Of a stretch of DNA of 64,000 nucleotides, positions 46,825 through 54,618 are shown one piece after another (the stretch's first letter is position 1; every line of letters begins with the position of its first letter). Source of the DNA: Pseudomonadota bacterium. GTDB lineage: Bacteria > Pseudomonadota > Gammaproteobacteria > Steroidobacterales > Steroidobacteraceae. The DNA is taken from NCBI GenBank assembly GCA_026398735.1, contig JAPLSH010000009.1:1-64000 (forward strand), written 5' to 3'. The notes under the pieces are model-generated. The model was not told the DNA's origin. It saw only the letters and a program-made list of their open reading frames with translations, and made no database searches. The translations under genes and the position numbers were made by a program.

Positions 46825-47097
46825 CTAGGCGCGGTCAGCCGTTAACTCAGACAGCGCTCCGTCGTCATCGACCTCACCCACGAGCTCGATGGGCTGGCAG
46901 CACACCTGGCAGTCTTCAATGTAACGGAATGCGCCCGCCGACAAATCGACCAGAGTATCGATGGACTCGCCGCAATAAGGGCACTGCACGCTGACCAGCT
47001 GCATGGGCTCACCCCGCTGCGCAGCCGGCTCAAACACCGGCTCCAATCCGTACAGCGCGTCGATCGCTTGGGCGTCGGAGGGGTCGGGCGGCGACAT
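46825..47097 (-). CDS. CPXCG-motif cysteine-rich protein
   Basis: A 90-residue soluble protein. The N-terminal third is acidic and variable; the C-terminal part has QCPYCGESIDTLVDLSAG, then YIEDCQVCCQPI, a two-CxxC arrangement that should bind one zinc ion, typical of the small CPXCG family common in gammaproteobacteria. The ATG at 47097 is preferred over a GTG at 47112 that overlaps the S41 peptidase stop. Function unknown. The 103-bp gap to the desaturase holds nothing I can recognise. Confidence 0.88.
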   Translation of the reverse strand: MSPPDPSDAQAIDALYGLEPVFEPAAQRGEPMQLVSVQCPYCGESIDTLVDLSAGAFRYIEDCQVCCQPIELVGEVDDDGALSELTADRA

Positions 47098-47111
47098 TCG
47101 CGTATTGCCCA

Positions 47112-48245
47112 CTAGCGATGCTCGAGGAGTGCGTGCACCGTCTCGACCTCTGCCCTGCGGGCGGCATCATCCACAGGCGGAGGCAGCAACACATCCGGCA
47201 GAATGCCCACCGCGTCAACAGGCAGGTACGGCAAACGCTTGGACCGCGAGGTCGCATACAGCACCATGCGCTTGCCCGACGGCAGCTTGTGGGGCCGGAG
47301 ATTGGAGTAGTCGAGCGCCCCCCTCGTGCGACGTCCAAAGAGCTTGACGTTCCACGCCTGTCGAAGTGCCAGAAGGAACTGCTCGCAGGAACTGCCGCAC
47401 CCGCTGTCGACCAGCACGGCAACGCGCTGCGGCCGCTTGCGGTCGGTGTCATCGGGTTCGATCCGTTTAGCAGTAGCTCCGAGGGTCGGGTGCGGCACAT
47501 AGGTACCAGGCTTCGCGGCGCGCATAGCTGCGACAAGGGGCTCAATCGCTACGACGCAGCTCTTGTCGCCAGGTGCGTAGAGATCGCAGATGCCGGCGGT
47601 GCCTTCGATATTGAAGGGCGTCGAGAGGAACTCTACGCCTGCGATGAAGATGGGATCTCCGATCACCGCGCTAGTAATGGATGCATAGGTGTTGTCGTCG
47701 CCGCCCTCGTTGTCGCGGACATCGATGATCCAGTTCGGCGTGCGCTCAAGACGGTCGCGGTTGTCCGCCATCAGCTTTGCGATGCTCTCGGCCGCCGTCG
47801 CGAAAAACGTGGGAAAGACGAGCAGCGCCGCGCGGTCTGACAGCCATTCGATCCGCGCCTTAGGTGGGCCCGCCGTCACCGCGCCGTCACCAGACGTACC
47901 TACGGCCTCGCGGGCGGGCGACCAGTCCGCCGGGACGATCTCGAGATGCCCCCCGCGCCACGCCCTCAAGTAGGTTTGGATAATACCGCCGCACTCATCT
48001 GCACTCTTCGCGGATGCCGCCTCGCGCAGCGCCTTGTCGTGCGCCGCCGAGATCACCGCCTCCCCGCGGAACCTGCGGTTGTCGGCCGCACCGGTGTCGT
48101 TGGCGATCAGAAAGTCGGGAAGATAGGCGATGTCGCGCTGGCAGCCGTCGACGATGCCGCTCTCATCCGCCCACGCCGCTGATGACGCAAGCCCCATCGC
48201 CACGCCGACCGAAAGCAGGAGCGAGAACGCAGAAAACGGACGCAT
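47112..48245 (-). CDS. Secreted S41 family peptidase
   Basis: A 377-residue protein with signal peptide MRPFSAFSLLLSVGVAMGLA from the ATG at 48245. The S41/tail-specific protease fold shows NWIIDVRDNEGGDDNTY, where substrate strands start, and VLVDSGCGSSCEQFLLALRQ, which holds the presumed nucleophile serine, then KLFGRRTRGALDYSN. No PDZ domain is visible, so it is closer to non-PDZ peptidases of the C-terminal processing group than to Prc. Periplasmic. The gene lies beside the inner guaA 3'-end repeat at 48306. Confidence 0.85.
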   Translation of the reverse strand: MRPFSAFSLLLSVGVAMGLASSAAWADESGIVDGCQRDIAYLPDFLIANDTGAADNRRFRGEAVISAAHDKALREAASAKSADECGGIIQTYLRAWRGGHLEIVPADWSPAREAVGTSGDGAVTAGPPKARIEWLSDRAALLVFPTFFATAAESIAKLMADNRDRLERTPNWIIDVRDNEGGDDNTYASITSAVIGDPIFIAGVEFLSTPFNIEGTAGICDLYAPGDKSCVVAIEPLVAAMRAAKPGTYVPHPTLGATAKRIEPDDTDRKRPQRVAVLVDSGCGSSCEQFLLALRQAWNVKLFGRRTRGALDYSNLRPHKLPSGKRMVLYATSRSKRLPYLPVDAVGILPDVLLPPPVDDAARRAEVETVHALLEHR

Positions 48246-48305
48246 GGGCACCCCCGGATGTCGGTTCAAAGAGCGGGTCACCAAAGTAGCAGCATCATAG
48301 CCCGT

Positions 48306-48326
48306 CTACTCCCACTCAATTGTTTC
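48306..48326 (-). repeat. Short guaA 3'-end copy (putative inner att site)
   Basis: On the minus strand this reads ETIEWE and a TAG stop, the same terminal peptide as GuaA (ATIEWE, TGA stop). Thirteen contiguous bases (ACTCCCACTCAAT) are identical to the real guaA end. Same orientation as the copies at 42424 and 52960. Supports an internal island junction. Confidence 0.75.
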
Positions 48327-48477
48327 CCGTACTCGCAACTAACTGAAGCCGTTGAATTTCCTGCAGGAAGTGTAGCAGTTTACCGTCAGGACGACCGACG
48401 AATGTTTCCGCTTGATGGCGAACGACGGCGATAGATCGCGAAAGCAACTCACGCCGCAGTGTCCGCCCGACCATCAT
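48316..48477 (-). CDS. Possible small ORF of 53 residues
   Basis: Starts at an ATG (48477; a second one follows directly) and ends at a TGA inside the guaA-end repeat. The product begins MMVGRTLRRELLSRSIAVV and is basic and Leu-rich near the end (LLHFLQEIQRLQL). No family is recognised. It may be the tail of a decayed island gene rather than a functional protein. Confidence 0.2.
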   Translation of the reverse strand: MMVGRTLRRELLSRSIAVVRHQAETFVGRPDGKLLHFLQEIQRLQLVASTGNN

Positions 48478-48598
48478 GCGCAGAACGCAGGCATCGATGC
48501 CGAGAACCCTGCGGGATCTGCTGAGAGATGGAAACCTCCCGTGCGCTCTGCGTGGCAGTCATGGCAGCGACGAGACTGACACCCGGCTACACTGCCGC

Positions 48599-49000
48599 AT
48601 GATGGACAAGCCGCATGCGCATATCCGCATCGATTATTCCGCTGCCTGTTCCCTTGGGCCCGGCAAGATCAGCCTGCTGGAAGCCATCGACCACACGGGT
48701 TCTCTGTCTGGCGCAGCTCGGTCGCTGGGCATGAGCTACCGGCGCGCCTGGCTGCTGCTGCAGAGCGTGAATGCCGGGTTTCAGGAACACGCTGTTGAAC
48801 TGGCTGCCGGCGGCAAGGATGGTGGTGGCGCGCAGCTGACGGCCTTCGGCCGACGCCTCATCGCGGACTACCGACAGTTCGAGTCGACCGTCGACCAGTT
48901 GGCCAAGAAGGCGTTTGGCGGCGTTCGCGTCAACAGCGAGTCCGGCAGTAGCGCCGCCACGCGACGCAGGCTCACGCGGAAGCTTCCGGACAAAGCCTAA
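48599..49000 (+). CDS. ModE-like winged-helix transcription regulator
   Basis: A 133-residue protein with only the DNA-binding half of ModE. Residues 24-92 match it closely: ISLLEAIDHTGSLSGAARSL, GMSYRRAWLLLQSVN, and the wing GGKDGGGAQLTAFGRRLIADY. The molybdate-binding Mop/TOBE domains of full ModE (about 260 residues) are missing; a basic tail ends the protein. The ATG at 48599 (or 48602) fits the family start; the long upstream frame does not. A perfect ModE-type palindrome lies 52 bp downstream of its stop, in front of the TonB receptor, which it very likely controls. How it senses molybdate or another oxyanion is unclear. Confidence 0.9.
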   Translation: MMDKPHAHIRIDYSAACSLGPGKISLLEAIDHTGSLSGAARSLGMSYRRAWLLLQSVNAGFQEHAVELAAGGKDGGGAQLTAFGRRLIADYRQFESTVDQLAKKAFGGVRVNSESGSSAATRRRLTRKLPDKA

Positions 49001-49033
49001 CTACCCGAGCACCTGCATTCTTCGCCACAGCGT

Positions 49034-49078
49034 TTGGGAAACCTCGACTCATGCGCTATATTCTATTGTATATAGCGC
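49034..49078 (+). promoter_or_regulatory. Promoter with ModE-type operator before the TonB receptor
   Basis: GCGCTATAT (49053-49061) and ATATAGCGC (49070-49078) form a perfect 9-bp inverted repeat with an 8-bp spacer, the layout of the known ModE consensus (CGCTATATA-N6-TATATAACG). It overlaps a good -10 element TATATT (49057-49062), which stands 17 bp from a -35 TTGGGA (49034-49039). A bound regulator would block RNA polymerase, so repression is expected. Confidence 0.8.
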
Positions 49079-49113
49079 TGTATGTTCGAGCGCTCAGTTG
49101 CGGAGTAGAGATC

Positions 49114-51603
49114 TTGCGAGTACCGACACCGACCATCTTTGTGGCAGTTCTGCTGGTCGCGACCCCAGCTCTGGCAGCGCAACCGGCCACGCTTCAACCC
49201 GCGGTGCGCTCCGACCAGCCGGTACTTGAAGAGGTCACCGTCACCGCCCGTCGCCGCGAGGAAAGTCTCCAATCGGTGCCCATGGCGGTTTCGGTGGTCG
49301 GCGGCGAATTGTTGGACAAATCTTCCACAGTGAATACTCAACAACTGTCACAACTCGTGCCCGCGCTCTATTACAACTCCGCGAATCCCCGAAACACGGC
49401 CTACACCATCCGTGGCCTGGGCTCGAACACCCTGTCGGTCAGCGCGGCCAACGATGGCATCGAGCCGGGCGTTGGCTTCTATGTGGATGGCGTGTACCAC
49501 GGTCGTCCGGCCACTGCCGCCTTCGATTTCACCGATATCGAGCGCGTGGAGATCCTGCGCGGCCCACAGGGAACCCTGTTCGGCAAGAACACCACCGGCG
49601 GCGCCATAAACATCGTCAGTCGTGCGCCTACTTTCGAACCCGAGGGCACGGCGCAGGTGTCGTTCGCCAGCGATGACTACATGCAGGCTAGGGCCAGCTT
49701 CTCGGGCGACCTTACGGATCGCGTGGCGGGCCGCCTCTCGGCACAGGTCACGCGCCGCGACGGTCTGATCACGAACGTCTCCAACGACCGCAAGCTGAAC
49801 TCCTTGAACAACGTGGCGCTGAAGGGTCAGCTGCTGTTTCAGGCCACTGACGATCTCGTGCTGCGACTGATCGCCGACGTGTCTGATTTCGACGCGGACT
49901 GTTGCACACAAAGCTATCTTCGCGTGGGCACCAGCCTGCGCGGCGCCGCCCGCCAGTTTGCTGGACTCTCCGCAGCGCTGCCCGCACACGGCTTCCCCGC
50001 CTATGTGCCACCCAGCACCAACGTGTTCGACCGACTGACAGACATCGATGCGCCGCTGCATGTGGACACTCAGGACGGTGGTATTTCTCTGAACGCCGAC
50101 TGGAAGCTCGGAGCGAGCACGCTCACCTCCATCACAGCCTGGCGTTGGTGGGACTGGGACGTTGCCAATGACCGCGACTACATTGGCGTGCCGATCCAGC
50201 TCGTGCAGCGCATCCCCTCCCGCCAGGACCAGTACAGCCAGGAACTTCGCATCGCGTCCGACGGCGAAGGTCCGCTGACCTACGTCGGTGGCCTGTATTT
50301 CTTCAAGCAGACCATCGACGGCAAGCCAACCAGCGTGTACGGCCCCGCGGCAGCGTACTGGCTGATCAGCACCACGAATTTCGTCGCGGCAGATCGGCCG
50401 GACAATCTCGCCAACGGCTACGGCCAGTTTGGCGACACGCATTTCACGATGAACAGTTACGCTGCTTTCGGCGAGCTGAACTACCGAATCCTGCCGAAAC
50501 TCACCGGCACGCTTGGCCTGCGCTACACCTACGAAGACAAGCATGGCGACTACGCCACGACGGTGTCGGGTGGTCTGCCCTTCTCCACGCTGCCTGATCC
50601 GGTCACCTGCACGATGCTCACGGGGGCCGTGCTCAATGGTCGCGACAACGCCAAGCTGTCGCTGTTCCGACCGCAGTGCTATTCCGTCGATGACAGCGGC
50701 GGCAGTCTTTCCGGACGCGCAAATCTCGCCTGGCAGTTCACCGACAATGTGATGGCCTATGCGAGCTTTGCCCACGGCTATAAGGCCGGCGGCATCAACA
50801 TGTCTGGGCTGCAGCTCACCGGTGGCACCGGGGCAGGTGCAAACCAACCCGCGCTGGACACTGCTGTGATCGGTGACGAGACGAACAGTACACTTGAGCT
50901 GGGCTTGAAAAGCACGCTGTTCCAGGGTCGCGTCACGGCGAACCTGGCCGTCTACAAGACTGTCGTGAAGGATTTCCAGGCGAACATCGCAACGCCGGTC
51001 ACCGCCAACAACGCCGCACCCTTGCGGACCTTTCCCGCCAACATCCCGGAAGTCCAGGTGAAGGGGTTCGAGGCCGACCTGGCCGCGCTCGTTTTCACCG
51101 GATTCACGCTCCGTGCGTCGCTGGCCTACGCCGACGGTACCTACACCGACTACCCTGCCGGCCCCTGCCCGCTCGAATGGCAGAACCCCAACGCCACCGG
51201 CGGCTGCCAGCCGCTGGTGCCGCCGGCAACGCTGGCAAACCAGACCGTGAACCCGCGCGGCAATCCGGCCATTCCCGGCGCTTATGTGCTGACCGGGCTG
51301 CCATTGGCCGGCCTGTCGAAGTGGGTCGGCACCGTGGGCGTCGACTACGCGACCCAGGCGGGCAGCGGTGAGGCCTACGTCCACGCCGACTGGAATGTGC
51401 GCTCCGGCTACAACGCGGATACAACGAATTCCCGCTACACCCGGCTCGCCGGATACGGTGTGGTCAATGCCAGCCTGGGCTACCGGTTCGCCTCGGGCTG
51501 GGAAGCCGAGGTGTTTGCGCGAAACCTACTCGACAAGGACTATGTGACCGCGCTGACGATCCAGACGGGCAATTCCGGCTTGATCCTCGGCCAGGCGGGT
51601 TAG
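49114..51603 (+). CDS. TonB-dependent receptor, probably ModE-controlled
   Basis: An 829-residue outer membrane receptor. I choose the TTG at 49114: GGAG lies 8 bp upstream, it yields a signal peptide (TIFVAVLLVATPALAAQ), and an ATG at 49051 would put the start inside the operator. The TonB box is about EEVTVTARRREESL, then plug motifs VNTQQLSQLVPALYYN, DGVYHGRPATAAFDF and VEILRGPQGTLFGKNTTGGAINI. The barrel ends in a truncated-looking VTALTIQTGNSGLILGQAG without the usual terminal aromatic, so the last strand may differ. The subclass is that of siderophore-like or small organic ligand receptors. Regulation suggests molybdate, tungstate or a chelate as ligand. Confidence 0.92.
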   Translation: MRVPTPTIFVAVLLVATPALAAQPATLQPAVRSDQPVLEEVTVTARRREESLQSVPMAVSVVGGELLDKSSTVNTQQLSQLVPALYYNSANPRNTAYTIRGLGSNTLSVSAANDGIEPGVGFYVDGVYHGRPATAAFDFTDIERVEILRGPQGTLFGKNTTGGAINIVSRAPTFEPEGTAQVSFASDDYMQARASFSGDLTDRVAGRLSAQVTRRDGLITNVSNDRKLNSLNNVALKGQLLFQATDDLVLRLIADVSDFDADCCTQSYLRVGTSLRGAARQFAGLSAALPAHGFPAYVPPSTNVFDRLTDIDAPLHVDTQDGGISLNADWKLGASTLTSITAWRWWDWDVANDRDYIGVPIQLVQRIPSRQDQYSQELRIASDGEGPLTYVGGLYFFKQTIDGKPTSVYGPAAAYWLISTTNFVAADRPDNLANGYGQFGDTHFTMNSYAAFGELNYRILPKLTGTLGLRYTYEDKHGDYATTVSGGLPFSTLPDPVTCTMLTGAVLNGRDNAKLSLFRPQCYSVDDSGGSLSGRANLAWQFTDNVMAYASFAHGYKAGGINMSGLQLTGGTGAGANQPALDTAVIGDETNSTLELGLKSTLFQGRVTANLAVYKTVVKDFQANIATPVTANNAAPLRTFPANIPEVQVKGFEADLAALVFTGFTLRASLAYADGTYTDYPAGPCPLEWQNPNATGGCQPLVPPATLANQTVNPRGNPAIPGAYVLTGLPLAGLSKWVGTVGVDYATQAGSGEAYVHADWNVRSGYNADTTNSRYTRLAGYGVVNASLGYRFASGWEAEVFARNLLDKDYVTALTIQTGNSGLILGQAG

Positions 51604-51675
51604 CCGCGCCTCATTGGAGTCAGCTTGCGCACCCGATTCTGAGGTCACCGCATTGGGTTTTCGAAGCAGCGATTT

Positions 51676-51699
51676 TAGTCACTCTCGGTGACTATTTTT
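51676..51699 (+). terminator. Intrinsic terminator after the TonB receptor
   Basis: TAGTCAC (51676-51682) pairs with GTGACTA (51688-51694) around the loop TCTCG, followed by TTTTT (51695-51699). It lies 72 bp after the receptor stop and overlaps the end of the chimeric transposase frame on the other strand. Confidence 0.75.
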
Positions 51700-52770
51700 G
51701 AAGACCCGTAAACCTCTCACCCCGCCTGACGCCAGATGCCTGGGTACTCGGTGGCCACCGCACAGCCGCCGCGCGGCACGGTGGCGCGCCTGCGCGAGCA
51801 CAGTCGGGACATCGGGATAGGTCCCGAGCGAGAGCGTCTTTCGCTTGCTGCCGTATCGGTACTGGTAGTGCCAGTACCGCCCGCCTTGAGGCCTGACCAG
51901 CAGATACAGACCTCCGCCGAAGAAGATCTTCCGCGGATATCGCACCGATCCCCCGATGTGCGCTCGCGCGCGCGGCGGCTTGGAACGTTCCGCCGAGTTC
52001 TGGTGCATTCGCGAAATTTGGTCGACGCCCCGAGGCAACGGTGTATCGCAATCGGCGAGCGCCAGCGCCCATGACGCCTTCAACGAGCCCGGCTGCCTGT
52101 TCGTGCCCGTCGGCAACAAGTACTGCTGCTTGCGAATGCGATGAGCGAGCTCAATGCCCGCGAGCGTAATGGTGGCCGAGCGAAAGCTCTTCAACCCCAG
52201 CATCGGCGCACACCGCTGCTTGATGGCGCGATGATCCTGCTCTACAACGTTGTTCAGATAGCGTCGCGCCCGAACTTCCACGGCACTCCACCGAGGATCT
52301 TCATCTCCCAACAGCCTCAGGCCCCGATGCGTCGCGCTGTTGCCATCGACGTTGATCTTCTGCGGCCACGGCACATCGCCCTGACTGACGGCCGCATGGA
52401 AGAACGCCTGAGCGGCCTCCATACTGCGATCATTGCAGAGCAACGAAGCCACGGACTTTCCGTGCCGATCTACCGCGCGATAAAGGTAGTGCCGCCCGCC
52501 CCGGACCGAAACTGCCGTCTCATCCATGCGCCAGGACGACCCCGGCGATCGCGCGAAGCGCGCCCATCGGCGCTCATACTCGGGCACATAGCGCAGCACC
52601 CAGCGCATGATGGTCGTGTGGGACACAACGACGCCCTGCTCCGCCATCATCGCGGCCAGATCGCGATAGCTGAGTCGATAGGTGATGTACCAGCGCACGC
52701 AGGTCTCGATGGTCTCGGCGGAAAAGCGACGCCCGGCATAGATCGGGTCGCGCGAGATACGTCTGGCCAT
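51679..52770 (-). CDS. IS6-family transposase, reading through into integrase remnant
   Basis: Residues 1 to about 220 are an IS6/IS26-like DDE transposase: helix-turn-helix region LSYRDLAAMMAEQGVVVSHT, catalytic Asp83 (SWRMDETAVSV), Asp142 (INVDGNS) and Glu177 (NNVVEQDHRAIKQR). The typical family length is about 235 residues. Here the frame continues through the left inverted repeat (51997, residue 258) and ends in 105 residues derived from flanking DNA that includes an integrase arm-binding domain. The tail is therefore an insertion by-product, and whether the enlarged enzyme is active is uncertain. Confidence 0.9.
   Translation of the reverse strand: MARRISRDPIYAGRRFSAETIETCVRWYITYRLSYRDLAAMMAEQGVVVSHTTIMRWVLRYVPEYERRWARFARSPGSSWRMDETAVSVRGGRHYLYRAVDRHGKSVASLLCNDRSMEAAQAFFHAAVSQGDVPWPQKINVDGNSATHRGLRLLGDEDPRWSAVEVRARRYLNNVVEQDHRAIKQRCAPMLGLKSFRSATITLAGIELAHRIRKQQYLLPTGTNRQPGSLKASWALALADCDTPLPRGVDQISRMHQNSAERSKPPRARAHIGGSVRYPRKIFFGGGLYLLVRPQGGRYWHYQYRYGSKRKTLSLGTYPDVPTVLAQARHRAARRLCGGHRVPRHLASGGVRGLRVFKNSHRE
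51763..51927 (-). pseudogene. Tyrosine integrase N-terminal fragment (DUF4102)
   Basis: In the frame of the transposase tail, residues about 285-336 read GGGLYLLVRPQGGRYWHYQYR, then SKRKTLSLGTYPDVPTVLAQARHRAARRL (broken here for length). This is the arm-DNA-binding domain of P4-type integrases. The catalytic domain is absent and the sequence after RRL looks frameshifted. P4-type integrases insert islands into tRNA genes and guaA-like sites, so this fragment fits the guaA island 1 kb away. Confidence 0.85.
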
Positions 52771-52829
52771 CCGGTCCGTCCTCCAATTGGGACGCGGATT
52801 CTAGGGCTCGGACGCCAATGCACCAGAAC
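51997..52829. mobile_element. IS6-family insertion sequence
   Basis: Bounded by inverted repeats GTTCTGGTGCATTCGCG (51997-52013) and CGCCAATGCACCAGAAC (52813-52829), 16 of 17 matching. Length is about 833 bp, the size expected for IS6 elements, with one transposase gene on the minus strand. The 8 bases outside each end (TCCGCCGA and CCACTTTT) do not match, so no target duplication is seen; deletion or recombination next to the element is likely. Confidence 0.85.
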
Positions 52830-52922
52830 CCACTTTTACCGTCAGAGCAGTTCGCTTGGCGCGGATAGACGGCGAACGATTCGGAGAGCTTATTTGTTTT
52901 TATTCAGTGAGTGAGGTTCGTA

Positions 52923-52950
52923 TTTCGCGGGATACCGATAGACCGCGAAA
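52923..52950. repeat. Perfect 8-bp inverted repeat next to guaA
   Basis: TTTCGCGG (52923-52930) and CCGCGAAA (52943-52950) with 12 bp between, 10 bp beyond the guaA stop. It may be the guaA terminator hairpin or part of the island attachment region. Bases 52936-52951 recur at 48429-48444 with one change. Confidence 0.6.
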
Positions 52951-52959
52951 GGCACCTAA

Positions 52960-54540
52960 TCACTCCCACTCAATCGTCGCCGGCGGCTTGCCGCTGATGT
53001 CATACACCACGCGGCTCACACCTTTGACCTCGTTGACGATGCGGCGTGAACACACGTCGAGCAGCTCATAGGGCAAGTGCGCCCAATGTGCGGTCATGAA
53101 GTCGATGGTCTCTACTGCACGCAATGCGATCACCGGGTCATAACGGCGGCCATCGCCGGTAACACCAACGCTCTTGACCGGCAGAAACACCGCGAACGCT
53201 TGGCTGGTCTTGGCGTACCACCCTGCACGGCGCAGCTCTTCGATGAAGATGTGATCGGCCAAGCGCAGTGTGTCTGCAGCGGCCTGTGTGACCTCGCCCA
53301 GAATGCGCACGCCCAAGCCCGGCCCCGGGAAGGGATGGCGCTGCACCATCTCTGCGGGCAGGCCTAACTCCAGGCCTATGCGCCGCACTTCGTCTTTGAA
53401 CAACTCACGCAGCGGTTCCACAAGCTTCATGCGCATGTGCGCGGGCAAGCCACCGACGTTGTGATGGCTCTTAATCACATGCGCTTTGCCGGTCTTACTG
53501 CCGGCCGACTCGATGACATCGGGGTAGATAGTGCCCTGCGCCAAAAAATCCACGTCCTGCAGCTTGGCGGCCTCTTCATCAAACAACTCGATGAACAAGC
53601 GGCCGATGATCTTGCGCTTGGCTTCAGGATCAGCCACACCGACAAGCTCTGCAAAATAGCGATCGGCCGCATTCACGCGGATGACGCGCACGCCCAGGTT
53701 CTGCGCAAAGATGCGCATGACGTCATCGCCTTCGTTGTGACGCAGCAGGCCATGGTCGACAAACACGCAGGTCAGTTGATCGCCAATGGCGCGGTGCAGC
53801 AACGCTGCGACCACAGATGAATCGACACCGCCCGACAGGCCCAGTAGCACCTTGCTGCTACCCACCTGCGCGCGCACGCGTGCGATGGCATCTTCGATGA
53901 TGTTGCCGGCGGTCCATGTACCGGCGCAGCCGCAGATATCGTGCAGGAAGCGCGCATACAAGCGCGCGCCCTGCGTGGTGTGCGTAACCTCTGGATGAAA
54001 CTGCAGCGCGTAATAGCGGCGCGCTTCGTCGGCCATGCCGGCGATGGGCAGGTCGGGTGTAGAGGCGATGACTTTGAAGCCCGGCGGCAACTCGACCACG
54101 CGATCGCCGTGACTCATCCACACATCAAGCAAGCCATGACCCTGCTCGTTAACGCGGTCCTGTATGTCACGCAGCAGCGCACTATGGCCGCGTGCGCGCA
54201 CCTCGGCATAGCCAAACTCATGCACTGCACCAGGCTCCACACGACCGCCCAGCTGCGCCGCAAGTGTTTGCATGCCATAGCAGATGCCCAGCACCGGCAC
54301 GCCCAACTCAAACACCGCATCAGGTGCTGCGGGTGCATCGGCCTGTGTGACCGACTCGGGCCCGCCCGACAAAATGATGCCGGTCGGTGCAAAGGCGCGC
54401 ACATCGTCACTGCCGGCATCCCAAGGGTGGATCTCGCAATACACACCCAGCTCGCGCACGCGGCGGGCGATCAGCTGCGTGTACTGCGAACCGAAGTCGA
54501 GGATCAGGACGCGCTGGGCGTGGATGTCGTTTGCGGTCAT
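52960..54540 (-). CDS. guaA: GMP synthase (glutamine-hydrolysing)
   Basis: A 526-residue cytosolic enzyme that aminates XMP to GMP with glutamine and ATP (EC 6.3.5.2). The N-terminal class I amidotransferase has [15 protein letters not shown] with the catalytic cysteine, and the GMP synthetase ATP-pyrophosphatase loop is [15 protein letters not shown]. The C-terminal dimerisation domain ends in the family sequence [19 protein letters not shown] at 54540 preferred over a GTG at 54549. The 3' end doubles as the attachment site of the putative island. guaB lies upstream on the same strand, separated by a small gene on the opposite strand. Confidence 0.98.
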   Translation of the reverse strand: MTANDIHAQRVLILDFGSQYTQLIARRVRELGVYCEIHPWDAGSDDVRAFAPTGIILSGGPESVTQADAPAAPDAVFELGVPVLGICYGMQTLAAQLGGRVEPGAVHEFGYAEVRARGHSALLRDIQDRVNEQGHGLLDVWMSHGDRVVELPPGFKVIASTPDLPIAGMADEARRYYALQFHPEVTHTTQGARLYARFLHDICGCAGTWTAGNIIEDAIARVRAQVGSSKVLLGLSGGVDSSVVAALLHRAIGDQLTCVFVDHGLLRHNEGDDVMRIFAQNLGVRVIRVNAADRYFAELVGVADPEAKRKIIGRLFIELFDEEAAKLQDVDFLAQGTIYPDVIESAGSKTGKAHVIKSHHNVGGLPAHMRMKLVEPLRELFKDEVRRIGLELGLPAEMVQRHPFPGPGLGVRILGEVTQAAADTLRLADHIFIEELRRAGWYAKTSQAFAVFLPVKSVGVTGDGRRYDPVIALRAVETIDFMTAHWAHLPYELLDVCSRRIVNEVKGVSRVVYDISGKPPATIEWE

Positions 54541-54618
54541 TGTGGGCACTTAGTGGACTCGATTGACGGTACGGGGCGCCGGACACTGGAGGCTGTTGCC
54601 ACCACCGGAGCACCTTTC

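Larger units (their letters stand above)
48246..48598. other. 353-bp region with guaA-end repeat and island debris
   Basis: Holds the guaA 3'-end copy (48306-48326), the 12-bp palindrome TTCCTGCAGGAA (48358-48369), a possible 53-residue open frame on the minus strand (48316-48477), and CGATAGATCGCGAAAG (48429-48444), which matches 15 of 16 bases of 52936-52951 next to guaA. It looks like a junction between island segments. The promoter of the ModE-like gene should lie at its right end but I cannot place it. Confidence 0.55.
42424..52985. other. Putative genomic island(s) integrated at the guaA 3' end
   Basis: Bounded by the guaA 3' end (52960-52985) and a guaA-like remnant (42424-42495), and divided by a third copy encoding ETIEWE plus stop (48306-48326). 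All lie in the same orientation and share the core CCACTCAAT. The right part carries an integrase remnant, an IS6-family element, a TonB receptor and a ModE-like regulator. The left part carries secreted proteins, a desaturase and an S41 peptidase. The 3' end of guaA is a known integration site for islands. No intact integrase remains, so the island is probably immobile now. Confidence 0.65.

Noticed and set aside
49051-49113. ATG at 49051 as TonB receptor start
   Set aside because: It falls inside the promoter and ModE-type palindrome; the TTG at 49114 has a correctly spaced ribosome site and a signal peptide.
49348-51384. 678-codon minus-strand frame opposite the TonB receptor
   Set aside because: No domain is visible, whereas the plus strand encodes a complete TonB receptor with promoter and terminator.
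53941-54618. N-terminal extension of the small coiled-coil gene
   Set aside because: This part lies antisense to guaA; the GTG at 54619 with GGAG gives a sensible small protein, so the upstream frame is chance.
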